Assembly: GCA_026261815.1 (NCBI GenBank)
Contig: JAMPIT010000575.1
Coordinates: 39,657,501-39,721,500 of the forward strand
DNA length: 64,000 bases
Origin: Monarcha castaneiventris obscurior
Lineage: Eukaryota > Chordata > Aves > Passeriformes > Monarchidae
Direction of reading: 5' to 3'
Position 1 is the stretch's first letter. The number at the start of each line of letters is the position of its first letter. The position numbers and the translations under genes were made by a program. Under the pieces are notes generated by a model. The model was not told the origin of the DNA. It did no database searches and was given only the letters and a program-made list of their open reading frames with translations. Of this stretch, positions 26,550 through 37,420 are shown in pieces.

Positions 26550-26925
26550 GGAATCCAATCTACTAGTTTATTGAAGAGAAGAAGTTACTTGATTGTGCCA
26601 CATAAATACTTAAGCATAGAAATTATATTTGATAGAAAAAGGTGTCTTAATCTTGCAGAAGAAGGCATAAGAAGATGCACTGCATGGGAACTAAAGTTAG
26701 ACTTATTCAGCCTTGAAATAAGATGCAGTAAAATGCATTGGTGATGATAATTAACTATTTGAACAACTTGCCAGAAGCAGCCCATGGACTTACTATTATT
26801 TGGAGTCTTTAAAAACTGATTAGATAGTTCTCTGAGAAACATATTTTAATCCAGTTTCTGGAAGAAATTCTGCAGCTTGTAGAGGCAGAGCACAGGGCCA
26901 GATGGTCCCTTCAAAAGGGAATGCT
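26550..26925 (+). mobile_element. Ancient amniote CR1 3' portion
   Basis: The match to the old CR1 type shared by turtles, crocodilians and birds is good in word order over some 370 bases. It runs through AATCTACTAGTTTATTGAAG and GTTACTTGATTG (26555-26595), CTTAATCTTGCAGAAGAAGG (26646), GACTTATTCAGCCTTGAAAT (26700), TTAACTATTTGAACAACTTG (26751), and the 3' UTR words GAAATTCTGCAGC and CCAGATGGTCCCTTC (26862-26915). Divergence is high and the tail is gone. This is presumably a fossil insertion predating birds. Confidence 0.8.
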
Positions 26926-28359
26926 GGTCCCTTCTGTTCTCAGTGTCCTTGAGCGAGAAAAATGTATCTTTTATTGCTGTCTTTTTCAGAGAAGCACTCC
27001 GAGTAAGCATTTCTAGGATTAGTGAGCTGGAGGATAGTCCCATGGCAGAGCTGCATTTCCAGTCTCATGCAGTGTGTAAACAGCAGGCAATAAAGTTGTC
27101 TGGTTGCTCCCAGAAGACCATGTTTCGCCTACAGAACCTACATTTTGGGGCATGATGAAAAAAAAAGAAAGAAAGTTATGATCTGGATGCTAAGTCAAGA
27201 CCTATCTTGGGAGAAAAACAAACAACTTTTACTTTAAAAAATAAACCACAACCTTTAAGATTGGCAGATATTTTATTCAAAACACATTAAGTCTTTGCAT
27301 TGTGGAAGTCTACAAAACATTTTTCCAAGTTTAAATATATTTTGATGGGTTGTGTCTATATGTGTTTCAATTTTCAGATAGTTTTATTTACAATTTATAG
27401 TAGACCAAAGAAGGCTCAACAAATACAGAGGTTACAAAACTCAAATAAGCAATGTTCCAAGTCTATTGACTATTCTTTCAATAATTAATTAATATTAATT
27501 GAGATGTTTGATTTTCTGCTAAATCCTACATTTAAATTCCTTTTCTCTCTCTTTTTTTTTTTTTTGTTTTTTTTAATTATTATTATTGAGCTGCCATGAG
27601 CTAAAAGGACCTCCTACAGTGCTTCTTCCAGGACTGTGTGTGCCTTTTATCAGACTTCATTCATCAGCATTGGCAGCATGTTAATTAACACAGAGGTGAA
27701 TGGCCCCCTGCTATTTAACTGGGTTTTCTATTGTAAAATAAAAGAAGGACCAGAAGAATAGAGAAGACACTGCTTTTGCAGCCAACAGAGACTGGGAAAG
27801 TTCTTCTCTCACGATATTCTTTTCAGTGATGGTTTCTCTTTGGATAATCTACATACAGTATTTTTTTTAATGTCAAGCAGTGGCATCAGTTGGAAGGGGA
27901 CAATATAAAACAATACCACTTCATATAGGCATAAAAGCTCCTAAATATTGGAAAGCAACCCATTGATCTGTAATTACTTCCTTTTCCATACTCCTCAAGT
28001 GAATCTTTCTCTCTGAAGAAGCCTGAGGAACAACTGTTAATGGAAGTGTAGCAAAAACTCTGTTGCTACACACTCTCACCTTTCAATTATTATCATACTG
28101 CTGCATTTACCCATGTTGCAACACTGAGCTATTGTGCAAAATGGAATCAAAGCCTTGTCATTGTGGACTAGAGATACACACAGAAAGACCACCACCCTGT
28201 CAATGTCTAGGATAAAAAAATAAATAAATCCAAGGAAGTTTTTAGAAGATTATAGAAAGCACCTTCCACTCTGCAATGCATATCATGCCAGGTAGTGGAT
28301 TCTTTCACATGTAAGTGGCTTCTAAGCAGTATCATCATACAGTGTTATATTCTGTGATG
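26926..28359. other. Anonymous sequence with a poly-T tract, no gene seen
   Basis: No gene recognised. A T-rich tract with a CTCTCT lead lies at about 27541-27590. The 150 bases after it (27590-27745) are unusually balanced and non-repetitive. A CCTCC/GGAGG-poor, AT-rich background continues to the LTR at 28360. Confidence 0.5.
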
Positions 28360-28997
28360 TGTGCCTGTTTGGCCAAAATCTAGCAATATATCCTTTGAGA
28401 GAAAAGCAGGTTACAACCACCCTTCCCCCCACCAGGTTTGGGAAAAAATTTTCCTTGAAGGCAAGTGAAAGAGATACAAATTATTTATTCAACAAACACA
28501 CAGGAAAAGAATAATTATGCTAAATAATAAAATCTCTTGCTGTGGAGAGGAACCTAGGAAGATTTCAGAGTCCTTTCGTAGGTGCGGTCCCTCCTTCTCG
28601 GAGCTGGCGTGGGGGTGGGCCCCCCTGACTCAGTGGGGAATTCTCCTGATGAGTTCTGATGTTGTTGGAACAGTCCAGAAAGAAAAAGGGAAAAACCAAT
28701 GTCCCAAGAAAACAAAATTCAGCTCTCCGTCTGATGTTGAAGGGAAAAATAAGCCCAAAATGCTGGGTAAAGAAGCAAAAAGAAGGGTGTTTCCTCTGTG
28801 TTCCCACAGCTGGAGAATGCAGAGGAGTGTAATCTCTGTGTCCTTGAGAACCTGCTTTGAAAAGTTTGGGTTATTTTGGGTTTTTTTTTTTTTCTCCCCT
28901 CTCAAGCTCAGTTTAAAGGCACAGAAAAGGTACAAAATTAATTTTTTTGGCATAGAGCCATGATAGGGGATGCACATCATAGATTCACCCCAAGACA
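28360..28997 (-). mobile_element. Probable solo LTR, ERV family C
   Basis: A 638-base block of distinct composition starts TGTGCC and ends AAGACA, and is flanked by an exact 4-base repeat GATG (28356-28359 and 28998-29001). Four-base duplications fit class I (gammaretrovirus-like) ERVs. On the minus strand it begins TGTCTTGGGGTGAATC, carries CTTTAAACTGAGCTTG, and has AATAAA signals in its far half (plus-strand TTTATT near 28484), an LTR-like order. A 148-codon plus-strand frame (28517-28963) is the longest in the window but runs antisense through this block and has no known domain. The alternative is an unrelated unique segment with a chance 4-base repeat. The family is recalled from bird genomes but unsearched. 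Confidence 0.55.
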
Positions 28998-29892
28998 GAT
29001 GCTACATTTTTCTCATTATTCTACTGAAAATCCCCATAAGCTCTTCTCTTTTAAGTGATCTCTTTTGGTTTTGGTTTTTTTGTTACATTTCTTCTGCACA
29101 TGTTTAGAAGCATGCACCATTTTGTGAGATGCTCTTGGAAATCCCAATTGAAAACCTTGTGAATCCACATGTTTTTCATACTATGACGAGTTAAAATATC
29201 TGTGATTCAGAGATATCAACATAACTTGATCTAGACAAGAACTAGAAAAACCTGGTATCAAGAGAAGCTACATTTCTTTTTCTTAATTTTAGTATGAATT
29301 TATACTCTTGGAAGACCTTACAGTCCACACGAAAAATTCCACCATCATAGAGTTAATAACCACCCTCCCCTCCTGGTTTGAATCACTTAGGGTAGAATTT
29401 CACCTGTAAACCAAACTCATCTCTCATTGATTCTACTTCTAAACTGATACAGAAATGTTATTGGCAATGCTAGTAATTCATCCTAAAGGGACATGAAGTA
29501 ATTTATTTTGGTTTTTCGGGGTTTTTTTCCCAAAGTCTTGGGAAGTACAAAAGCAGTTCAGCTTACTTGTTTTTCCATTCAGAAGTCTCTCACACAGCAA
29601 GAAATAGCAAAAAGAAGCTGAATGTGAAAAGCAGCTAGTAATTCTCACATTGCTATTCTGAAACCTGATAATTGCCTCACAAAGCTCAATTGTCTCACTT
29701 TAGTTTTCAGTGAAGACTTGACAATAGATAACAGGTTTCAGTTAAATGTATTCTATTAATTGGGATACTAGGACTAATTAAACTCTGCTTTTGCATTGTT
29801 TCCAACAATAAAAGACAAATTCAGTATCATAATTCATACATAACGAGCAGAGACAATGAACTATATTTTTAATGTAATTATTTAGAGTCCAT
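28998..29892. other. Anonymous sequence, no gene seen
   Basis: No gene or recognised repeat in this spacer between two LTRs. Confidence 0.5.
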
Positions 29893-30175
29893 TGTACAAG
29901 GGGAAGCTGTAAGAACTTAAAGAGCACAAATGTCTCAAAACACTATCAAAGCAGGAAATTTCCATAAGATAAGCCAACAGGAACCTGACATAAGCACAGA
30001 TGGCAAACAAGAAGATGCTGACTCCAGGCCTAGTGGAGGGAAGGTTTGGAATTAGCACACCATCCAAAAATTCCACTGGGCAGACTATGGGAAAGGAAAG
30101 AACTGCTTACATCCATGCCAGCCCAAGTCGTGGGAACATCTGGGACCACCCTGTGGATACCCAAAACTTGGACTG

Positions 30176-30182
30176 TATAAAG
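30176..30182 (+). promoter_or_regulatory. TATA box of LTR family B
   Basis: TATAAAG lies about 280 bases from the putative LTR start and about 205 bases upstream of the AATAAA signal, the spacing expected for U3 and R in a retroviral LTR. Whether it is still active cannot be judged. Confidence 0.5.
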
Positions 30183-30381
30183 GTGGTACCTGCAGATGAA
30201 TGACTCCAGATCCCTCACCACCAAGGAGACCAGGGTGAAAGACGAGCAGGATGCCACAGGATCCACTGGGTGGTGATATCTTTCTACTTAATCTGTCTGT
30301 CCGACTGTCTTTCTCCCTCTCTCTTTTTCTGCTCCCCTCTTTCCTATTTCCTTCTATCTCTTTACCTCACATTTACTGTTA

Positions 30382-30387
30382 AATAAA
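30382..30387 (+). terminator. Polyadenylation signal of LTR family B
   Basis: AATAAA follows a C/T-rich stretch and the words CTCACATTTACTGTTA, as in the R-U5 part of this LTR type. It supports the plus orientation of the element. Confidence 0.5.
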
Positions 30388-30450
30388 ATCCCTGCTATTG
30401 ACTTTGGCATATGGTATAGTTTGCATCTTAATTTGGCCAAAGGTATCTCT

Positions 30451-31140
30451 TAATAATCAGAAGCTTAAGGAGAATGAAATCCTCTCAAGCCATTGCACAA
30501 GTATGATAGCGAATGGTCTCATCATAGGTAGCTTCAGCCTCTTGTAGGTAGTACTGTATGTTGTCTTAAATGAGGAGTGGTCATCTAACCCTAACAAAGT
30601 GACTCAGAGGTTGTCTGTGCAGCAATAAGAGAGTGAGTGCAATTAGTCGAAAAGTATTTAGAAATAAGGCATGTCTCTTAATTGATCAACAGTAACTTGG
30701 TTAGACAAAATCACTGAGGCCATTAGGCAATGGGCTTTTCACATATTTACAGATTTTTGAATAAACAACTTACATCAGATAAGTCACATATTTTTTCTCT
30801 ATCGGTGTCTCCCCACAGATAGTTGTCAAACTAGTAGGAAATTATTTAATGAAATAAAGACTGAAATTGTTTTTTTCCTGAATATTTTCAGCAATCAGAA
30901 AAAGCCTAATTCCTTGAAATGAGCCTTTTTTTTTCTCAAGGTTTTGATTTAGCAAAGATTTTGATTTGGCACGAAGAGTATGACATACTTGATGAAGGTA
31001 TTTTCTTTTCTGTAATCTCACTTGCTGAGCCTGATGCAGTCAGCATGCATTCACACTACCTCAGCCTATACAGAACAGCAATGGTATATGATCAGTTCAT
31101 TCACAAAGTATGGAGGGAGAAAAGACTCAGCCATCATCTC
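30451..31140. other. Anonymous sequence, no gene seen
   Basis: No gene or repeat recognised. Confidence 0.5.
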
Positions 31141-31222
31141 CCTGAGACTGTTTGAATTTCTTTCTAACAAAGGCTCATTTCTCATTTGCCTGAGACTATT
31201 TGAACTTCTTTCTAGTGAACAA
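31141..31222 (+). repeat. 48-bp tandem duplication, about 1.7 copies
   Basis: CCTGAGACTGTTTGAATTTC at 31141 recurs at 31189 as CCTGAGACTATTTGAACTTC, and similarity continues through TTTCTA. The period is 48 bases. Because 48 is divisible by three, the repeat appears as LRLFEFLS / LRLFELLS in a 68-codon frame (31022-31228); that frame has no other support as a gene. Confidence 0.9.
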
Positions 31223-33299
31223 ACTTAAATTGCTGCTCTATATGGCATTCTGGCAGGGACTGATGAGATACCTCTTGATCCCTCCTGAAGCAGCCGATCA
31301 ATTTCACATAAAAAGTTTCGGAATAGGTACTTCTGAGAGACTTGGAAAAGCCATCACTTAAGGCCTTCAGTTTCAAGGAATCAGAGAATAAATGTGCCTT
31401 CCATCACCAGCCCAGAAGAATATAACACTATCAAATGCAAAACAGAATTTCTTTCACATTGGAGAGACTAAAGACTATCATGAGCTGTGACTATCATGAT
31501 AGTTAGGTTTCTGGTTTTGAAAAAATCAGTGTGCACAAGTAAAGGAGAAATTTGAACAAAATTTTATCAGCCACTGAGTAAAACAATTTTTTTTTTACTA
31601 CTTCCTTTCCACATTTTTAGATTAAAAGATTTTTTTTTCTTTGAAATTCGCAGAAGAAATATTGTTTTTTTTTAACTTCAGAATACTGAAGTTTATCTTT
31701 TGCCATTTATGTAACTGAGAGGCTGATGCCTAGATCCACCCTCCTAAGAAAGTATTTTACAATTATCTCAGTGTAACTGAGCTTCCTGCAAGCCTCAACT
31801 CCTAACTCGTAACTGTGAGAAATCACTTTCCTCTTTCAAATTAAACTTTTGGCTTGTTCTAAGCAAGAATATTGAACAGAAGTAACTTCACAACTTTTAG
31901 AGTAAGTGGGCAGTTGTGCATATATGAAACAATAACACTTCTGCTGATGGTTTCTTAAAAATGTGGGAAAATTATGAGTTTTAGGGCAGCTGACCTTAAT
32001 TTTGTTAATTTTGCTTTAAATCAAATGTTGCTATTACTGGTGAAGTCTAAGCATGTCTTACTAAGAAACTCCTGTGTGAGCTGACAGCCAAAGGACAAAT
32101 TTCACATACTGCAAAAAGAATTTCTGAGCTGAATCACATCCATATTTTAATGAACCATAACATTTTCACAAGGATATGTTTGGAAAAGGAGCATGATATG
32201 CAAAATATCAATGAGATTATTACAAGAAGTATGTACATAGAGGGACAGGTGGGAGTCACAGATATATATGTCCTTATTTCCATTTTATTCCTCTTTGACA
32301 TGAAATAAGTAATAAAAAATTATTGGTTGGTTGGGGGGTTTTTTTGCCATAGGAAAAAGGAAAGATCAAAGGATATGCAATCTATGATTCCCACTACTTT
32401 ACAGTATTGAGAAAGAGGATATGCTGAGAATATTACATATATCTAGCTGCACTGTTGGTACTTCCAGTCAGTATTTCTTTCAGAACCCATGGATGTATTG
32501 CATCCAATCCCTATGCATCACAGTCCTTGGCTTTATTTGTTCACTTGGATCATACAGATGTGTTGCACAAATCTGCAGTAGAAATACTATAAAACTAAAG
32601 AGAACTAATGAGAAGAAGCACTATTTTTAGACCTGCAATAATTTTACTGTGGAACTGTGTGCCATACACCAAACTGGGTGCAGTTAATAACTGAAATTTA
32701 TGTGGTACAGGGCTGTCACTAATTAGGTTAGTTGTCATGAAATACAAGGGTTTTTTAAATGTTTTTTTTAATATGTGTTTGCTCAGTATCTATAAATTTT
32801 AGGATGTGTTCTTTGTTGCTGTGAAAGTTTTGTTTCTAGGAGAATAATCTGAATAAAATTGGACTTTTAAAAAGGGACACTTTCTGCAATGAAACATGTA
32901 ACTGGGAATCTATGGTAATTAACTCCTGAAGATATCACCTTCTTGATTCCTTCTGGCTTAATATTTTAATCAACAGCTCAAAAGACATTAAATAGGCACA
33001 GATGAAGTTTTTAGAGGGCATCAAAAGAGAAGGAAAAACAAGTAATAGAAAAGTCAGGTCTGAATCAATTTATAACATGCTGGATGCATGTTTTGTTACG
33101 GACAAACATAGATGTGCATACCTGACTAAGTAGGGTAATGCCATAAGATTTTGCAAAACAGATGCCTAGGGAATGGAGGAGGCACAGGAAGGATTCTGAA
33201 GTATCACAGTTGGTGAATAACTGAACATGATATCCCAAATGGATATTTTGAACAGCAGGACTAATGTGCCATTAGAATATGCAAAGAGGTAAATATTGA
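31223..33299. other. Anonymous AT-rich sequence, no gene seen
   Basis: No gene recognised. A 14-base perfect palindrome (ACTATCATGATAGT, 31490-31503) overlaps a 16-base-period direct repeat of GACTATCATGA. Poly-T runs occur near 31589 and 31665. Confidence 0.5.
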
Positions 33300-33480
33300 G
33301 TATCTTTAAACATTTTTTCTTTATTTGGTCCTACTGTGACATTCCAGAAATCCATAGCCAGTTCTGACACATGTTTTGAAAGGTTACAGAAAAATTGAAG
33401 AAGGCACAGAGTAGAACGAAAATACATGAAGGATCATAAAATACATTCCAATGAAACACTCAGGTAATTCAGTCTATTAT
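33300..33480 (+). mobile_element. Ancient CR1 fragment
   Basis: The sequence from TTTGGTCCTACTGTGACATT (33324) through ATAGCCAGTTCTGACACATG, TTACAGAAAAATTGAAGAAG and GGCACAGAGTAGAACGAAAA to AAGGATCATAAAATAC follows the CR1 ORF2 C-terminal stretch (family protein words: LVRP...YC.QFW and LE.VQ.RA). It is highly diverged, short and without a tail. It may extend upstream into 33060-33300, but that part is unconvincing. Confidence 0.6.
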
Positions 33481-35348
33481 ATTATGAGAGAAATTGTTAT
33501 GACTGTTATGGTCTATGAGTGCTTACACTTGTTAATAGAGAAAAATAGGCACTTGCTAATAAAAAGCTCTTTAATTTAGAACCTAACACATTACAGTCAT
33601 AAGGTGAGAAATTGCAGCTAACTTCAAAATGAAATAAGTTGCCCATTTCTTTTAAAAGTTAACATACTTGACTACTTAAATACCTTATGAAGAGTTGTGG
33701 CGATTCTCTGTTTTCAAATCAGGAAAGGATTTTTTTTTAAGGTAAATTAACCATAGATTTTGAACTTCTGGCACGATTTAACTCTAGGAATACAGTATAT
33801 CAGAGAACAGACTAGCATCAAAATCCATCCTTCATTACATTTCCCCAACTGGAAAGTTAAGCTTTAACAATCAATATATAGCTCTTCAGTTTTCTCATTC
33901 TAGAAACAATTTCAGTCTCATGATCTCCAGATGTCATTCAATAGCCAGTACATTGTCATAGCTGATTCACAGGAATGTGGATTCCTGATAGATTACAACA
34001 TTATAAGTTTGCTTAAGTCTAAAATTCCACCCTGGTTTTCAAGTGTTGCATTTATAAGTACACCATTAAAAAAGGATTAGTCATTTGTATCTATAATGTA
34101 TTATATCATAGAACAAATATAAATAATTTTTAAAACCCTACAACCAGTAAATAGTATTACTTCCCTGAAGTTTTCTGTCTTAACCCGGATAATTCAGTAT
34201 GTAATGTCAGAGTTAAATAAAACCTTCTTCCTCTGAACCTCAGGAGATAAAATCCATCATTCTGTCTACCAGGCACTATTTTGTCTCCAAAGTTTACGTT
34301 GTAAAGACATTCACTGTTGAAAGTTTGTTTTTTTTAACATGCACTGATTCTGAAAAAACAGGTTTTTATATGTGAATATTTTCTGTGCATAATACAGACA
34401 AGAAGAATACAAGTTTTCTTCTTGTTTAAGACAGGTTTTTACAGTGTACCCACTCTCATCATATTTTAGGATTTTTCTTTTGACACTCATGGTATTGGAG
34501 CAGTTTTGTTTTTGCATTTTTAGTTTCCTAAATACAAGCAATAAAGTGTGATCATAGGTATATTTAAAGCTATGAGTGAAGATGTTTTATGGGGAGATAT
34601 AATACACTTTACTCAAGTATGCAGTCAACCTTTGGAAGGACTGAAAAGATGTTAACCTAGTGTATTTCAAAAAGATCCATTCAACTCAAAATCACATTCT
34701 AATTTACCTGATTGTCTGTGATTTGGTTTCATTTTGAATCTATACAAAGAATCACATTGGTTCTACACAAACTCATTCACCCACCTCAAAATTTCCCTTA
34801 GAGATATATAAATGAGGAAAAGAAAATTATTATTTCAGGACAGCTGAAAAAACCATACTTGATATCCTTTAATATTTTTTATTTCACATATTCTTTTCCT
34901 TTTCTACATTTTCAATGTATCTCTCTTGTTCTGTTTCAATATCTAAAAATGTTCCCCCAAAACCGGACAATTCAATTCAGGAACATCTGTTGTAGGTGTT
35001 ATTTTTATTATAGCACCACCCTTAGCCCATTTTCTAAATTTTTCTAAATTTTCTTTCGTGAAATTCAAACACATTCACTCATAATAAGTATCTGCATTCT
35101 TTCACCAGCCATCTGTTAATCTACCACCAAACACCAAAAAACCCATCTCATTTGTTTTTTAAATTTTACATATTTTCATACTGCTTTGAATTTTTCAGAA
35201 CGCTGACAATCTTGAAAATAGCCTTGTATACTGGTGAAATTATCAACGCAAGTTGTGTTACTTAAAATACTTCAAGTTTGTCAAAACTTTAGAAGGATAT
35301 AAAAAGTACTTTTTTGTGACAATTTCAAAGAATGATGGAGTTATACAA
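33481..35348. other. Anonymous AT-rich sequence, no gene seen
   Basis: No gene or repeat recognised. Open frames are under 80 codons and AT-driven. Confidence 0.5.
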
Positions 35349-36337
35349 TGCTAGATTCACAGAAACGTATTTAAAGGTCATCTAGTCCAACCACCATGGG
35401 CAAGAATATCTTTCACTGCAACAGGTTGCTCAGTCTTGTCCAGCCTCATCTTGAACACTTCCAATGATGGGACATCCACAAGTTGTCTGGGAAAACTGTT
35501 TCAGTGTCATCATAAAAAACCATTCTTTCTTGTATTTAGACTAAATCTACTTTCTTTCAGTTTTAAACCACTGCCCTTTGTCCCATCATTACAGGTCCTG
35601 ATGAAAAGGTTTCCCTTCATATTTCTTATAAATCCCCTTTAAGTATCAAATAGTCACAATAAGGTCTCTTCAGAGCCTTCTCTAAACCAGGCTGAACAGA
35701 ACCAGATCTCTCTAAGCCTGACTTCACAGGAGAGGTGTCTGCCCTTTGATCACCCCTGTGGCCCTCCTCTGGATCCACTCCAACAGCTCCACGTCTTTCT
35801 TGTGTTGGAACCTCAAAACTGAATGCAGCACCTGAGGTGGGGTCTCCAAGACTGGACTAGAGGGGAAGCATTACCTCCCTCATCATGCTGACCACACTTC
35901 TCTTATGCAACCCAGGATGTGGCATACATTGCCAGCTCATGTACAGCTTTTTACCTATGGGTACCCTTAAGTATCTTTACAGGGCTGTTCCAATCATTTC
36001 ATTCCCCAGTCTGTACCAATACTGGAGATTGCCCTGACCCATGTGTAGGACCTTGCACTTGGCTTTGTTGCAAGCCTCTGAAGGTTGCTCTGAATGACTC
36101 CCCACCCGTCTAGCAAATCAGCTGCACTACTCGTCTTCATGTCATCCGCAAACTTTCTCAGAGTGCACTTGATCCCACTGTGTCACTGATGAAGATATTA
36201 AATAGTGTTGGTTCCTGTACAGACCCTGGGGGGCAGCACTTGTTACTGATTTCCACCTATATATGAGGCTGTTGACTGTAACTCTTTGGACACAGCCATC
36301 CAGACAATTCCTATCCCAGCTTATAGTTCATACATGT
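35349..36337 (-). mobile_element. CR1 LINE, minus strand, 3' half (split by LTR)
   Basis: Read on the minus strand this is CR1 ORF2 and 3' UTR. On the plus strand it opens with the reversed tail region, TTAAAGGTCATCTAGTCCAA (35371) and CCATGGGCAAGAATATC. It continues through the 3' UTR (GGGACATCCACAAGTTG), the CR1 C-terminal region (GTGGCCCTCCTCTGGATCCA, 35759), GACCTTGCACTTGGCTTTGT (36047), and the reversed catalytic region (TCATCCGCAAACTTTCTCAG, 36143). It breaks in the middle of ORF2 at 36337 and resumes after the LTR at 36927. Stops and indels are frequent. At about 1.48 kb in total it is the longest CR1 copy in the window. Confidence 0.93.
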
Positions 36338-36926
36338 TGTGGGATAGCCAGAGCCAGCAGTTAAGCCCCATGCAGCCACTCACTATCTTCACCACTGGGA
36401 TGGGGGAAACAATTGTAAGGGTAAAAGTGAGAAAACTCTTAGACTGAGGTAAAGACAAGTCAGGAGGTAAAGACAGTTCAGTAGGTAAAGCTAAAGCCAC
36501 ACACACAAGGAAAGTAAAGCAGGGAATTCATTCACCCCTTCCCATGGGCAGGCAGGTGTTCAGTCATCTCCAGTATAGCAGGGTTCCGTCACACACAATG
36601 CTGAATTAGGAAAACAACAACTGCCACTCTGAACATCACTCCCTTCCTCATTCTTCTCCTCAGCTTTATATACTGAGCATGGTTTGAAATATCCCTATGG
36701 TCATTTGGGGTCACCTGTCCTCCCAGCTTCTTGAGCAGCCCCAGCCTCCTTGCTGGTGGGGCAGTACAAGAAGTAGAGAAGTCTTTGATGCTGTGCAAGT
36801 GCTGCTCAGCACTATCAAAATTGTTGCTATGTTACCAACATCATTTTCAGCACAAATCCAAAACATTGATCCATACTAGCTACTTTGAAGAATGATCAAC
36901 CAGCTCATTACACCAAAACCATAACA
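36338..36926 (-). mobile_element. Solo LTR, ERV family A, copy 2, nested in CR1
   Basis: The block begins TGTGGGATAGCC and ends CCATAACA, interrupting a CR1 whose two halves join in register on either side. Landmarks shared with the other family A copies are GAGGTAAAGACAGTTCAGTA (36473), ACAAGGAAAGTAAAGCAGGG (36505), CCCATGGGCAGGCAGGTGTT (36541), CAGCTTTATATACTGAGCAT (36661), and CCATACTAGCTACTTTGAAG (36871). On the minus strand the promoter reads CAGTATATAAAGC, a good TATA box, giving minus orientation. No clear target duplication was found. It is younger than the CR1 it sits in. Confidence 0.92.
36664..36672 (-). promoter_or_regulatory. TATA box of family A LTR copy 2
   Basis: The plus-strand CTTTATATA is TATATAAAG on the minus strand, the best-preserved promoter core among the family A copies in this window. 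It lies about 255 bases from the sense 5' end at 36926. Confidence 0.6.
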
Positions 36927-37420
36927 CTCCAATTTAAAAATAACTATGTTGAGATGGACTGCATTAAAGGTCTTACACAATTCCAGGTAGATGACATCCA
37001 AAGCTATTCCTTTCTCAAGGGAAGCAGTTGTAGGCCACTAGATTGGTCAGGCAAAATTTGCCCTTGGTGAAGGCATTATGGCAGTCTCTAATCACCTCCC
37101 TGTCTTTCATATGTTGGACATATCTGAAAGAGGATCTGTTCCATGGTCTTACCAGGCAGAGAGGAAAGGCTGACTGGTCAGTAATTTTATCTTTTTCAAG
37201 AATGGGGGCAATAGTCTGTCTTCTCCAGTCACTGGGAACTTGAATGCCACAGCTTTTGAAATATGATGGAAAGTGATTCAGAAACTACATCATCCCATTC
37301 CTTCATGATCCTGGGATGTATCTCATCTAGTGTCATGGACTTATGTATGTTCAGATCCCTTAGGTGATCTCAAACCCCACCTTCATTCATGATGGGAGGA
37401 ACATTTCTAACAGCACGTTA
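36927..37420 (-). mobile_element. CR1 LINE, minus strand, 5' part (continuation after LTR)
   Basis: This continues the ORF2 segment cut at 36337: CTCCAATTT resumes the word expected after ATACATGT. Then come CACAATTCCAGGTAGATGAC (36977), TTGGTCAGGCAAAATTTGCC (37042), CTCTAATCACCTCCCTGTC (37084), GGATCTGTTCCATGGTCTTA (37132), TGACTGGTCAGTAATTTTAT (37171), AATGGGGGCAATAGTCTG (37201), and GGATGTATCTCATCTAGTG (37314), all reversed CR1 reverse transcriptase words. Similarity ends near 37420, the 5' truncation point. Confidence 0.9.

Larger units (their letters stand above)
29893..30450 (+). mobile_element. Probable solo LTR, ERV family B
   Basis: The plus strand has an LTR-like order: a putative TG start at 29893, a U3-like region, a TATA box (TATAAAG at 30176-30182), a purine-rich segment (AGGAGACCAGGGTGAAAGAC, 30222), a long CT-rich run (30290-30370), then an AATAAA signal (30382-30387) followed by GTTTGCATCTTAATTTGGCC-type sequence near the end. 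This resembles a common bird ERV LTR I know. The 3' boundary is uncertain, possibly as far as 30490. No internal retroviral region flanks it. A 78-codon minus-strand frame inside is considered spurious. Confidence 0.65.

Noticed and set aside
28517..28963. Longest open frame, 148 codons on the plus strand
   Set aside because: It lies inside the probable family C LTR, antisense to it, and has no domain or plausible initiation context.
36333..36931. Target duplication around the nested LTR
   Set aside because: The flanking pentamers CATGT and CTCCA do not match, and shifting the boundary did not give a convincing repeat.
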